A DNA stretch of 64,000 bases from Staphylococcus carnosus. GTDB taxonomy: Bacteria > Bacillota > Bacilli > Staphylococcales > Staphylococcaceae. Shown here one piece after another: positions 38,712-46,922 of the stretch (the first letter of the stretch is position 1; every line of letters begins with the position of its first letter). The notes beneath the pieces were generated by a model. The model was given only the letters and a program-made list of their open reading frames with translations. It was not told the DNA's origin and did not search any database. Made by a program: the position numbers and the translations under genes. The DNA lies in the NCBI RefSeq assembly GCF_900458435.1, contig NZ_UHCT01000001.1:682001-746000 (forward strand). The letters run 5' to 3'.

Positions 38712-39330
38712 ATTTGTGTTTTTTCCAAGTATCTTCTGCTGCAAGCATATCCGATTTGCGCATTCGTGATACATAGGGGTTGCCCTCTACAGTGAAACGA
38801 AGCGGTTTGTGTGTCCATTCTCCCTTGTTCGGAACACCGATACGCGGACTTTCAAGAATTGAACTAGGGTATTTACGTGCTTTTGTATCTATAGAAAGCG
38901 GTCCTTCATTTAAGCGAAGACCATCTAATGCCATTGACATATTAAAAGCACGTGTCCATTTACCAGGTCCATTTGTTACATCAATGCCAACTTTGCCATT
39001 TCTGTTTTCTATCATTTGATCTGTAATCAATTCAGGTTCAAGTGCACGTATAAGTACTCCTTCAGCAGTTCCAGCTGGTTGTGTTACGAGGTTGATTAAT
39101 AAATGTGTGTGCATCACATGCGCATAAATTGTACCGCCATCTTTATACATTGATTGTACACGCGGTGTTTGCCGGCCATTATAACTATGTGCTGCTTCAT
39201 CAATTTTTCCTAAATAAGCTTCTGTTTCCACAATATAGCCAGAAAATTGATTTTCTCCATCGTCAAATATTAACTTAACGCCTAATAAATCTTTCGCAAT
39301 TTCTGGAGTGGTACGATTGATAAAATCCAT
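38710..39330 (-). CDS. mag: DNA-3-methyladenine glycosylase (AAG/MPG family)
   Basis: A 206-residue base-excision repair enzyme that removes alkylated purines. Family sequences include [34 protein letters not shown] (with the catalytic glutamate), [17 protein letters not shown] and VLIRALEPE, plus [12 protein letters not shown] later on. The ATG at 39330 follows GGAGGA at proper distance; a longer frame to 39381 has no such site. Size is as in S. aureus (about 202). It is a single-gene unit. Confidence 0.9.
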   Translation of the reverse strand: MDFINRTTPEIAKDLLGVKLIFDDGENQFSGYIVETEAYLGKIDEAAHSYNGRQTPRVQSMYKDGGTIYAHVMHTHLLINLVTQPAGTAEGVLIRALEPELITDQMIENRNGKVGIDVTNGPGKWTRAFNMSMALDGLRLNEGPLSIDTKARKYPSSILESPRIGVPNKGEWTHKPLRFTVEGNPYVSRMRKSDMLAAEDTWKKHK

Positions 39331-39624
39331 TTTTTCCTCCTTATCGAATTTACGATTATACTTAATATTTATTTTAAGCAATTTTTTCGCTTTTTGACAA
39401 TAATGTGATTGGAAACACTATAATATCAGCGATGACAGCATTGTAAATATTGTAAAAAATTATAATTAAGAAGAGGCTGTTGAAATGTTGTGTTAATATA
39501 ATAATAAATACTTTCGACAAATTATAACCTTTTATAATATTTAATCAAATTTCTAGACTTTCAAGATAAATATAATACTGAAAGCAAGTAGATCTTGTTG
39601 AAACATTATGAGGAGGAGATTTTA

Positions 39625-40195
39625 TTGGAGAAAAGAGTGGGATTCGGTGAATCTTTTAAATTGTTCTGGAAGAATTATGTGAATTTTAAAGGACGTGCGA
39701 CACGCCCTGAGTATTGGTTTATGACTTTATGGAGTTTTATTATTTTTCTTCCTTTTACATTTATTTTATTAATCGGCATGAGTATTATGATTGCAGGCGG
39801 TGTAAACGATTCAGATGGTCTCATAGCTATAGGTGCATTATTATATTTTGGCCTAATAATTATCGTCACGTTAATCGGACTTGCGATGCTGCTTCCATCT
39901 ATCGCACTATTATTCCGTCGTGTTCATGATACCGGCAGATTCTGCTAAATTTTATTTCTTTTTCTTAGGTTATGCAATTATCGGATATATTATTGCAATT
40001 ATTGCAGTTAATGCTTCTGATGGCGCAGCTTGGTCTATTATTTTAAGTCTATTAATTTGGTTAGGCTATATGGCTTTTGCAATTTACATGTTAGTGATAA
40101 CAATCTTACCAAGCGAACCAAGAGACAATAAATATGGTCCTGTACGTGGAAGTGCTCGTATTCAGGCAGGTGATTCAAATTGGAGAGACATGTAG
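39625..40195 (+). pseudogene. DUF805 membrane protein, first of three tandem copies, frameshifted
   Basis: The first half, from a TTG after AGGAGG, reads EKRVGFGESFKLFWKNYVNFKGRATRPEYWF with two helices and ends at a stop after HDTGRFC (39946-39948). The second half continues in another frame (AKFYFFFLGYAIIGY ... PSEPRDNKYGP) to 40195. Removing one T near 39938-39940 gives HDTGRSAKFYF and joins both into 189 residues, the normal DUF805 size. So a one-base insertion or a sequencing error splits it. DUF805 proteins are small four-helix membrane proteins of unknown function. Its end overlaps the next copy by 16 bases. Confidence 0.82.
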
Positions 40196-40665
40196 GGTTT
40201 GGTAAAGCGTTTATGCTCTTTTGGAAAAATTATATAAATTTTAAAGGGCGTTCTACCAGAGAAGAATTCTGGTGGTGGATATTGTGGTATTTTATTATAG
40301 ACCTGCTATTTCTTTTTATAGGCTTAATAGGTTTTGTGTTGATCAGTAGCAGCAGCAGTGCAGGTCAATTAATGGGGACACTTTTCTTAATAGGTGTAAT
40401 ATTTTTATGGGTTTTCTTTGCACTAGTTACGCTTGTACCCATGTTGACGTTGAAAATTCGACGCTTTCATGATACTGGACGTAAGATGATAATCCCCATT
40501 GTATATTTTGTATTGTCAAATGGACTGTCGGTTTTTGCGAATTTCATTCCAGATGATTTCTATGACATAACAGTGTTAGCAATAGTATTTTTGATATTTG
40601 TTATAGTGAATATTATTTTATTTGTGTATATAGTAATAGTGGCAGTATTACCAACTAGAAAATAA
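40180..40665 (+). CDS. DUF805 membrane protein, second tandem copy
   Basis: A 161-residue protein starting at TTG (ERHVGFGKAFMLFWKNYINFKGRSTREEFWWW) with AGGTGA six bases before it. Four hydrophobic segments follow, with the conserved RRFHDTGRKM between helices 2 and 3. It begins inside the end of the first copy, so its translation may be coupled to it. It lacks the hydrophilic tail of the third copy and stops after LPTRK. The function of the family is not known. Confidence 0.82.
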   Translation: MERHVGFGKAFMLFWKNYINFKGRSTREEFWWWILWYFIIDLLFLFIGLIGFVLISSSSSAGQLMGTLFLIGVIFLWVFFALVTLVPMLTLKIRRFHDTGRKMIIPIVYFVLSNGLSVFANFIPDDFYDITVLAIVFLIFVIVNIILFVYIVIVAVLPTRK

Positions 40666-40709
40666 CAGCAGTTTAAAGTTGAGGAACTTTACAGAGAGGA
40701 AGAAGTAAT

Positions 40710-41327
40710 ATGGAAGAACGTGTAAGTTTTGGCGAAGCATTTATTCTTTTTTGGAAAAATTATATTAATTTCACTGGGAGAGCTCGACGAGCAGAATACT
40801 GGTGGTGTGTATTATGGGCCGCTTTTTTATTTTTACCGCTTTTGGGACTTGGGTTTATTACAATTGCAGCGATGTATGTTACCCTTCTAAATGGATTGAT
40901 TTTTGATACGTACCTGACATTAATAGTCGTATTTATTTGTATGATTATATTCGGATTTATAGGTCTAGTACTTTTCGTACCGTTTTTATCGCTTATAGTC
41001 AGACGTTTTCATGACACAGGAAGAAAGATGGTTGTTCCGATAATATATATATCATTATCATTGGGCTATAATATTATTCAACCTATAGTTACATCCGATG
41101 CTAATGATAGCAACAGTGTGCTTTGGATATTTGCATTGTTGTATATATTGGTTAATTCAGGTTTATCGATTTATGTATTAATAGTTACTTTATTACCAAG
41201 TCAGCTTGCAGATAATAAATATGGACGAGGACCTGCTGGTAAGAAATTCGAGCAAGGTCATACACCAACGTCACACAAGTCGTATTCTGATTCGACATCA
41301 GGCAGCCATCATACACATTATGAATAA
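40710..41327 (+). CDS. DUF805 membrane protein, third tandem copy
   Basis: A 205-residue protein, MEERVSFGEAFILFWKNYINFTGRARRAEYWW at the start, four membrane helices, RRFHDTGRKM before helix 3 and the typical tail start LPSQLADNKYGRGP. A Ser/His-rich hydrophilic tail ends the protein. GAGAGGAAGAAG precedes the ATG. It follows the second copy by 44 bases, so all three are likely one operon ending at 41338-41376. It is close in sequence to copies 1 and 2, pointing to local duplication. Confidence 0.87.
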   Translation: MEERVSFGEAFILFWKNYINFTGRARRAEYWWCVLWAAFLFLPLLGLGFITIAAMYVTLLNGLIFDTYLTLIVVFICMIIFGFIGLVLFVPFLSLIVRRFHDTGRKMVVPIIYISLSLGYNIIQPIVTSDANDSNSVLWIFALLYILVNSGLSIYVLIVTLLPSQLADNKYGRGPAGKKFEQGHTPTSHKSYSDSTSGSHHTHYE

Positions 41328-41337
41328 GATATTTTAA

Positions 41338-41376
41338 AGACGATTTCTAGACTTAATTAGAAATCGTCTTTTTTGT
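41338..41376 (+). terminator. Terminator of the DUF805 cluster
   Basis: AAGACGATTTCT pairs with AGAAATCGTCTT, and TTTTTTGTTTTTTG follows. Confidence 0.92.
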
Positions 41377-41401
41377 TTTTTGTTTTTTTGATTAACATTA
41401 A

Positions 41402-41435
41402 TGTCATTTTGACTAATATGATTGTCAAAATGACA
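41402..41435. promoter_or_regulatory. Paired palindromic operators upstream of the XRE gene
   Basis: TGTCATTTTGAC (41402-41413) and GTCAAAATGACA (41424-41435) are perfect inverted copies separated by ten bases. Each arm is itself a small palindrome, GTCA-NNN-TGAC. A promoter with -35 TTGTCA (41422-41427) and -10 TAGTAT (41445-41450), 17 bases apart, overlaps the second arm. Autoregulation by the XRE protein is a reasonable inference. Confidence 0.7.
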
Positions 41436-41473
41436 AAGATAATATAGTATGTTGGATAACGGAGGTTGGAAAT

Positions 41474-41680
41474 ATGAGAACACGCTTAAAAGAATTACGG
41501 GCACGCGATGGATATAACCAAACACAACTTGCTAAAAAAGCAGGAATTTCACGTCAAACAGTTTCTTTAATTGAAAGAAACGAATTCATGCCTTCCGTAC
41601 TTACTGCTGCTAAGATAGCACGTATTTTTGGAGAACGGATTGAGGACATATTTATTTTTGAGGAGGATGATTATGAGTAA
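41474..41680 (+). CDS. XRE family (Cro/cI-like) transcriptional regulator
   Basis: A 68-residue DNA-binding protein consisting of little more than a five-helix HTH domain: NQTQLAKKAGISRQTVSLIERNEFMPSV is the HTH core. The acidic C-terminus (IFEEDDYE) is like the small regulators that precede DUF3169 genes. GGAGGTTGG precedes the ATG. The stop overlaps the next start by eight bases (ATGAGTAA). Paired operators upstream suggest that it represses its own operon. Confidence 0.88.
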   Translation: MRTRLKELRARDGYNQTQLAKKAGISRQTVSLIERNEFMPSVLTAAKIARIFGERIEDIFIFEEDDYE

Positions 41681-42407
41681 AGCGAAGAAAAATACGTTGT
41701 ATATTAGTAAAGTTTTATTAGGAGGAATAGTAGGCGGAGTAATATGTTTTCTATTTTCTTTGCATTCTGGGATTAAATTACCTACATTCTTGAATACATT
41801 TGATACTCAAGTAAGCACCGGAATTACTATTTTAATAGTTATAATTTGCGGTATTTTTATGTTGAAGTATTTGAAAAACGCATATAATTATAAGCAAAAA
41901 TCTGAAATACAAGAGGATTTTGCTGATGAATATAATCAAACCTATAATCAAACCTATAATCAAAAGTTTCTGAAAGCGGGCTGGTTTTATCAAGCAACAA
42001 TTATTATCACATTGCTTAACATGATATTTGTTGCAATTTTTAAAGAGGATATGAATGATCAATGGGGTTTAACTACTATCCCTTTACTCATTAGCGCCGT
42101 TTTTGGAATAAGCTATAATGTTATATTACCAAAAATAGATTCGAGATTACCCAAATACAACGATTCTAATTACATTGGCAAAATGATTTCTGCGATGGAT
42201 GAGGGAGAAAAGTATATCTCTTATTCTGCACTATTTAAACTTTATCATTATAATGTTATGGCAGTTATGATGATGATTATTCTGCTGGCTTTTTATTCAG
42301 CAGTTACACATACGGATCAAATTATTGCATTGTTAGTGTTAATAGCACTCTACATTTTCAATGTTGTTTTCTACTATGCCAAAATCAGTAAATATTATAA
42401 GCAATAA
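41673..42407 (+). CDS. DUF3169 family membrane protein
   Basis: A 244-residue membrane protein with six hydrophobic segments (about 10-30, 45-68, 110-132, 138-158, 190-210 and 215-237). Between helices 2 and 3 the sequence YNQT repeats (YNQTYNQTYNQK), from a 12-base tandem repeat at 41931-41966. The protein matches the DUF3169 family of unknown function that is usually coded beside an XRE regulator. I used the ATG at 41673, after GAGGAGGATG; it overlaps the regulator stop. Confidence 0.8.
   Translation: MSKAKKNTLYISKVLLGGIVGGVICFLFSLHSGIKLPTFLNTFDTQVSTGITILIVIICGIFMLKYLKNAYNYKQKSEIQEDFADEYNQTYNQTYNQKFLKAGWFYQATIIITLLNMIFVAIFKEDMNDQWGLTTIPLLISAVFGISYNVILPKIDSRLPKYNDSNYIGKMISAMDEGEKYISYSALFKLYHYNVMAVMMMIILLAFYSAVTHTDQIIALLVLIALYIFNVVFYYAKISKYYKQ
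41931..41966 (+). repeat. Three 12-base tandem repeats in the DUF3169 gene
   Basis: TATAATCAAACC occurs twice and then TATAATCAAAAG, encoding three YNQT-like units. Copy number changes would keep the reading frame. Confidence 0.9.
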
Positions 42408-42529
42408 TATTGTAAAATTTATGAAAATATATAGATAAGCTACAGAAATGTCCTGACAGTATGATAATATTAAGATAAGAATTATATATAATTTAAAACT
42501 TAAAAAATAACGCAAAGGAGATGAGGAAT

Positions 42530-43429
42530 ATGTCGTTAGAATTAAAAGATGTTACTAAAAAATATGGCGATAAGACAGTTGTTAATGATATTTCTTTATC
42601 GCTAGATAATGGTAAAATGTTAGGTTTTTTAGGGCGAAACGGGGCAGGTAAAACAACAACTTTTAGAATGATTCTGGGATTAACACCGCTTACAGAAGGC
42701 TCTGTTACATATAACGGTAATAAGATGGGCGAAAGTATGTTTAATAAAGTAGGCTATCTTCCTGAAGAACGTGGTTTGCATCCTAAAATGAAAGTTAAAG
42801 ATGAATTGAGATATCTTGCGACATTGAAGGGAATGCCTAGAATAGATTTTGATAAAGCTTTGGATTATTGGCTGAATCGATTTAAAATTATGGAAAATAA
42901 AGATAAAAAGATAGAGTCGCTTTCCAAAGGAAACCAGCAAAAAATTCAATTACTTGCGAGCTTGATTCATCGTCCGGAGTTATTGATTTTAGATGAACCT
43001 TTCAGCGGATTAGATCCTGTAAATGTAGAATTGCTGAAATCAGCAGTTAAAGATTTAAACAAAGAAGGAACGACTATTATTTTTAGTTCTCATCGTATGG
43101 AACATGTAGAAGAACTTTGTGATGATGTTTGTATTTTAAAGAATGGAAATTTAGTTCTCCAAGGGGATATACAAGCAATTAAAGATCAATTTGATTTGAA
43201 AAAAGTGTTGATTGAAACAGATAAGCCGCTCGAATCCTTAGAAGATATAGAAGGTGTTTCTCAAGTGAATCGTTCTAAACGAGAAATTACATTGACTGTA
43301 GAAGACCAAGCAACTGCTGAACGTGTATATGATGCAGTCACAAAAAGTGGCTTTGTTAAACGATTCCAAGTATTAGAACCTTCTATTCAAGATATCTTTA
43401 TTGAAAAAGTAGGTGATATTCATGAGTAA
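42530..43429 (+). CDS. ABC transporter ATP-binding protein (NatA/YhaQ-like)
   Basis: A 299-residue ATPase with Walker A LGRNGAGKTTTF, Q-loop GYLPEERGLHP, signature SLSKGNQQKIQLLASL, Walker B LLILDEPFSGLDP and switch SSHRMEH. The C-terminal 80 residues form the extra domain seen in the YhaQ/NatA subfamily. I used the ATG at 42530 after AAAGGAGATGAGG. Its stop overlaps the permease start by eight bases. It could form a sodium, antibiotic or peptide exporter with its partner. Confidence 0.9.
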   Translation: MSLELKDVTKKYGDKTVVNDISLSLDNGKMLGFLGRNGAGKTTTFRMILGLTPLTEGSVTYNGNKMGESMFNKVGYLPEERGLHPKMKVKDELRYLATLKGMPRIDFDKALDYWLNRFKIMENKDKKIESLSKGNQQKIQLLASLIHRPELLILDEPFSGLDPVNVELLKSAVKDLNKEGTTIIFSSHRMEHVEELCDDVCILKNGNLVLQGDIQAIKDQFDLKKVLIETDKPLESLEDIEGVSQVNRSKREITLTVEDQATAERVYDAVTKSGFVKRFQVLEPSIQDIFIEKVGDIHE

Positions 43430-44651
43430 ATTCTGGGCTACATTTTCTTTAACGTATATGAACAAAATCAAATCTCGTGCTTTTATCATTATGACTGTGA
43501 TTATTTCATTGCTGATTATTGGCGGTGCAAATGCCAATAAAATTATTGATATGTTTAACGGAGGTCCTGATAAAATCGGAATTGTCTCTGAAAATCAGCA
43601 AGTATATCAAATGGTAAAATCACAAAGCGCAAAAATTGAAGATAAAGGAACTAAATTTCAACATGTTTCTGAAAAGCAAGCAATCAAGGATGTAAAAAAT
43701 GAAAAGCTGGATAAAGCTTACATAATCAAAACAAAAGGGAAGCAAGTTGAAGGAGAGATTGTCAGCAAGGATTCAGTTTCTGACGAAACAAAACAAAAAT
43801 TAGAAAGTATACTGACACCTATACAAACACAAGCAATTGCGAAGAGTGTTAATTTGAGTCCTAAAGATCTTCAAGCTTTACAACAACAAAGTAAAGTAAC
43901 TGCCAAAGTAGTTGGCAAGGATGCTAAACAGCTTTCTGAGCAAGATAAAGTCGCTAATATTATAATTTTATATGCAGGTATTATGTTAATGTTCTTTATC
44001 ATCCTTAACTATGCCAATCAAGTAGCCATGGAAGTGGCGACTGAAAAAATATCTCGTGTCATCGAAATGGTAATAACGAGTATCTCACCTGTTAAACATT
44101 TATTAGCCAAAATCTTAGCGATTATTTTAGTGGCATTTACCCAAGTTTTGATTTTTGTGGTAGTAGGGGCAATTAGCATTTATCTTTCTGATTTAAGAGA
44201 TATTGTGAAAAAATTCAATGTTAAATTTACAGATGTCACAATGCACTTATTAATTGTCGGCGTGATTTGTTTTATCATTGGTATCATTTCTTATACGATT
44301 CTCGGTACTATTTTAGGTTCTTTAGCTACGCGTATTGAAGATATGAACCAAGCATTAATGCCGATGACTGCGGTAAGTTTTATTGCGTTTTATATCGCAT
44401 TGCTTAATTTGAATACACCTGAAACAATGCTTACAAAAATTGCAAGTTTCATTCCATTACTTTCTCCTTTTGTGTTATTCTTGCGTGCTTCAACACCAGA
44501 ATTGCAGTTATGGGAAATTATTGTCAGTGTATTGCTGTCACTTATTGTAATGATATTGCTACTTTGGATTGCAGTTCGCAGTTATCGAGATTCGGTGCTT
44601 ACTTTCGAAAAAGGGTTCTTTAAAGGATTAAAACGTGCATTTAAAAAGTAA
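43422..44651 (+). CDS. ABC-2 type exporter permease (NatB/YhaP-like)
   Basis: A 409-residue permease with one N-terminal helix (residues 18-38), an extracellular domain of about 140 residues and five or six C-terminal helices, including the motif VATEKISRVIEMVITSISPVKHLLAKI typical of the NatB/YhaP group. AGGTGATATTC precedes the ATG, which overlaps the ATPase stop (ATGAGTAA). Family members export sodium ions, lantibiotics or unknown compounds. The XRE/DUF3169 pair lies just upstream with only about 120 bases between, but no terminator is obvious, so regulation by the XRE protein is possible. Confidence 0.88.
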   Translation: MSKFWATFSLTYMNKIKSRAFIIMTVIISLLIIGGANANKIIDMFNGGPDKIGIVSENQQVYQMVKSQSAKIEDKGTKFQHVSEKQAIKDVKNEKLDKAYIIKTKGKQVEGEIVSKDSVSDETKQKLESILTPIQTQAIAKSVNLSPKDLQALQQQSKVTAKVVGKDAKQLSEQDKVANIIILYAGIMLMFFIILNYANQVAMEVATEKISRVIEMVITSISPVKHLLAKILAIILVAFTQVLIFVVVGAISIYLSDLRDIVKKFNVKFTDVTMHLLIVGVICFIIGIISYTILGTILGSLATRIEDMNQALMPMTAVSFIAFYIALLNLNTPETMLTKIASFIPLLSPFVLFLRASTPELQLWEIIVSVLLSLIVMILLLWIAVRSYRDSVLTFEKGFFKGLKRAFKK

Positions 44652-44684
44652 TAATTGTATAATTCATGTTCAAATGTTCATCAA

Positions 44685-44728
44685 AGGCACATCTTTGCTA
44701 GATTGTATCTAGTCATAGGTGTGCCTTA
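44685..44728 (+). terminator. Terminator of the ABC transporter operon
   Basis: AAGGCACA pairs with TGTGCCTT around an inner CTAGAT/ATCTAG stem; a weak T run follows. Confidence 0.7.
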
Positions 44729-44776
44729 TTGTTAAAATATAGAGTGAGGAAAGTAATAAACAGGTGGCAAACAATA

Positions 44777-45103
44777 ATGATTTATCCTATTTTAATATTT
44801 ATTTTAGCAGGGTTGTGTGAAATTGGCGGCGGTTATCTTATTTGGCTATGGTTGAGAGCATCGCAATCACCGCTCTTCGGATTGCTGGGAGGCATCCTTT
44901 TAATTTCATACGGCATTGTCGCAACGTTTCAAGTATTTCCGACGTTCAGCCGAGTTTATGCCGCTTACGGCGGAGTATTTATTGTGATGAGTATTTTGTG
45001 GGGATACGTATTTGATAAACAGACACCAGACAAATACGATGTTTTGGGCGCAATAGTTTGTATTATTGGTGTCTTAATCATGCTGCTGCCTGACAGAAGC
45101 TGA
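44777..45103 (+). CDS. ynfA: YnfA family (UPF0060) small membrane protein
   Basis: A 108-residue four-helix protein of the UPF0060/YnfA family, distantly related to small multidrug resistance (SMR) proteins. The conserved [18 protein letters not shown], with its membrane glutamate, and [16 protein letters not shown] are clear. I used the ATG at 44777, nine bases after AGGTGG, which gives the standard length; a longer frame from 44729 has no good ribosome site. galM follows after 35 bases, possibly in one unit. Transport activity is not proven for the family in Gram-positives. Confidence 0.87.
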   Translation: MIYPILIFILAGLCEIGGGYLIWLWLRASQSPLFGLLGGILLISYGIVATFQVFPTFSRVYAAYGGVFIVMSILWGYVFDKQTPDKYDVLGAIVCIIGVLIMLLPDRS

Positions 45104-45138
45104 TTTTGAATCGGTGAGTTAGGAAAGGGTGTATTGAA

Positions 45139-46158
45139 ATGATGTTTACAAGAGTGGAGCACCAAAGAAACGGACTCGATTTAATCAAAATTGATAATGA
45201 TGAAGCAAAGATTGTATTTACGAATTATGGGGCAAGAATTGTATCTTGGAAATATGAAGATAACAATATTGTCTTAGGAAATGTAGTAGAAGCGGATGAA
45301 TTCTATCAAGAAAACCCCTTTTATTTTGGCGCATCTGTAGGCCGTTACGGCGGTCGAATTGCAGACGGCAAATTTGAACTTGATAATCAAACGTATCAAT
45401 TAGAGCAAAATGATCCGCCGAGTCACTTGCATGGTGGCTCAAATGGTATTGACCGTCATTTATTTGATTATGAAATCAAAGATGAAAATGGCGGATATAT
45501 ACAAATTATTTTCACGACAACCATTAAAGAGGCAGACGATCATTATCCGGGAGATATTAAATTAAAGATTATACATACGTATGATATCGATAACCGATGG
45601 TCTATTGAATACTATGCTGAATCTGATCAAACTACATTATTCAATCCGACAAATCATGTCTATTTCAATTTAAATCGGGATAATAAAGAAGTAGATAATC
45701 ATTATTTTACAAGTGATAAGTTAAATATTCATTTACTCAATGACCAGAATTTACCAGAAGCAGCGGCAACATTAGATTTAGTAAATCTATTTAATAAAAA
45801 TAAAATTCGTTTGACTGAGATGTTTGAAAGTGAAAATGCTAGACTTAATGAACAAATGGAAACATATAAAGGTTTAGACCATCCGTTTTCTATCGGAGAT
45901 GAATTAATTGTAGAAAACAGTCAATTCCTTTTGAAAATGAAGACAGATATGCCGAATGTGGTCGTATTCACATTTAATGACACAAGTAGTTGGAAAAGTG
46001 ATATGAATATCTATAAAGCACATTCAGGTTTTACCTTAGAAACACAAAACTTACCAAATGATATTAACCTATTTGGGAAAGATGCACCGTCAATTTTACA
46101 GAAAGACCAAGCATATTATTCTAGAACAACGTATCAAATCATTGAAAAACTGATGTAA
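45139..46158 (+). CDS. galM: Aldose 1-epimerase (mutarotase)
   Basis: A 339-residue cytosolic enzyme interconverting the alpha and beta anomers of galactose or glucose. Motifs include GRYGGRIADGKF near residue 73, the catalytic histidine in HLHGGSNGIDRHLFDY, NPTNHVYFNL and, near the C-terminus, the catalytic glutamate in GFTLETQNLPN. Full length. It precedes rpiA by 23 bases and is likely co-transcribed with it; the unit ends at the terminator after rpiA. Confidence 0.9.
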   Translation: MMFTRVEHQRNGLDLIKIDNDEAKIVFTNYGARIVSWKYEDNNIVLGNVVEADEFYQENPFYFGASVGRYGGRIADGKFELDNQTYQLEQNDPPSHLHGGSNGIDRHLFDYEIKDENGGYIQIIFTTTIKEADDHYPGDIKLKIIHTYDIDNRWSIEYYAESDQTTLFNPTNHVYFNLNRDNKEVDNHYFTSDKLNIHLLNDQNLPEAAATLDLVNLFNKNKIRLTEMFESENARLNEQMETYKGLDHPFSIGDELIVENSQFLLKMKTDMPNVVVFTFNDTSSWKSDMNIYKAHSGFTLETQNLPNDINLFGKDAPSILQKDQAYYSRTTYQIIEKLM

Positions 46159-46181
46159 ATTGAAAACAAGGAGTATTCAGC

Positions 46182-46865
46182 ATGGATATAAAAGAGTTGA
46201 AATTAAAAACTGTTGATGATGCAGTAACAGAAATTAAGGATGGTATGATTGTAGGCATAGGCACAGGCAGTACAATTGAACTATTATTACCTAAAATTGC
46301 AGCATTATTGAATGACGGCACTCAAATTACAGGTGTGTGTACTTCAAATAAAACTGCATTAATTGCTAAGGAACTCGGAATCAAAATCGTTGATGTGAAT
46401 GATGTAGATTATATCGATGTCGCAATTGACGGTGCTGATGAGTTCGACTCTGATTTAAATTTAATTAAAGGCGGAGGCGGCGCATTATTCCGTGAGAAAG
46501 TCATTGATGATATGGCAGAACGGTTTGTTGTGATTGCTGATGAAACTAAGTTCGTTGATTACCTTGGACAAACATTTAAATTACCAGTAGAAGTAGACAA
46601 ATTCAATTGGTTGCTCGTATCGAAAAAAATCACAAAAGATACACAAGCGGTTGTTTCACGCAGAAACGTTGAAGATATTCCATTTGTTACTGATAACGGT
46701 AATTATATTTTAGATGTAGAACTGCTACCGCATACAAATCCTTATGAAATGCATGAATACTTAATTCATTTAACAGGTGTGTTAGAAACAGGTTATTTCC
46801 TTGATGTTACTGATCGTGTCATTGTCGGCACAAAAGAGGGCGTTAAAATTCTAGATAAAGAATAA
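46182..46865 (+). CDS. rpiA: Ribose-5-phosphate isomerase A
   Basis: A 227-residue pentose phosphate pathway enzyme converting ribose 5-phosphate to ribulose 5-phosphate. The substrate-binding GIGTGSTIELLLP near residue 27, CTSNKTA, DGADEFDSDLNLIKGGGGAL with its catalytic acid and lysine, and the late DRVIVGTKEGV are all present. AAGGAGTATTC precedes the ATG. It is the last gene of a unit starting at ynfA or galM. Confidence 0.95.
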   Translation: MDIKELKLKTVDDAVTEIKDGMIVGIGTGSTIELLLPKIAALLNDGTQITGVCTSNKTALIAKELGIKIVDVNDVDYIDVAIDGADEFDSDLNLIKGGGGALFREKVIDDMAERFVVIADETKFVDYLGQTFKLPVEVDKFNWLLVSKKITKDTQAVVSRRNVEDIPFVTDNGNYILDVELLPHTNPYEMHEYLIHLTGVLETGYFLDVTDRVIVGTKEGVKILDKE

Positions 46866-46871
46866 TATAAG

Positions 46872-46921
46872 AAAGGCTGATAGGTTCGCTGTAATAATAC
46901 AACGAATCCATCAGCCTTTTT
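46872..46921. terminator. Bidirectional terminator between rpiA and lyrA
   Basis: AAAGGCTGAT and GGTTCG-type strands pair with CGAATCC and ATCAGCCTTT; both convergent genes end here. Confidence 0.88.
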
Positions 46922-46922
46922 G

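Noticed and set aside
39625..44651. A mobile island carrying the DUF805, XRE and ABC genes
   Set aside because: I see no integrase, transposase, flanking repeats or tRNA gene; local duplication explains the data without transfer.
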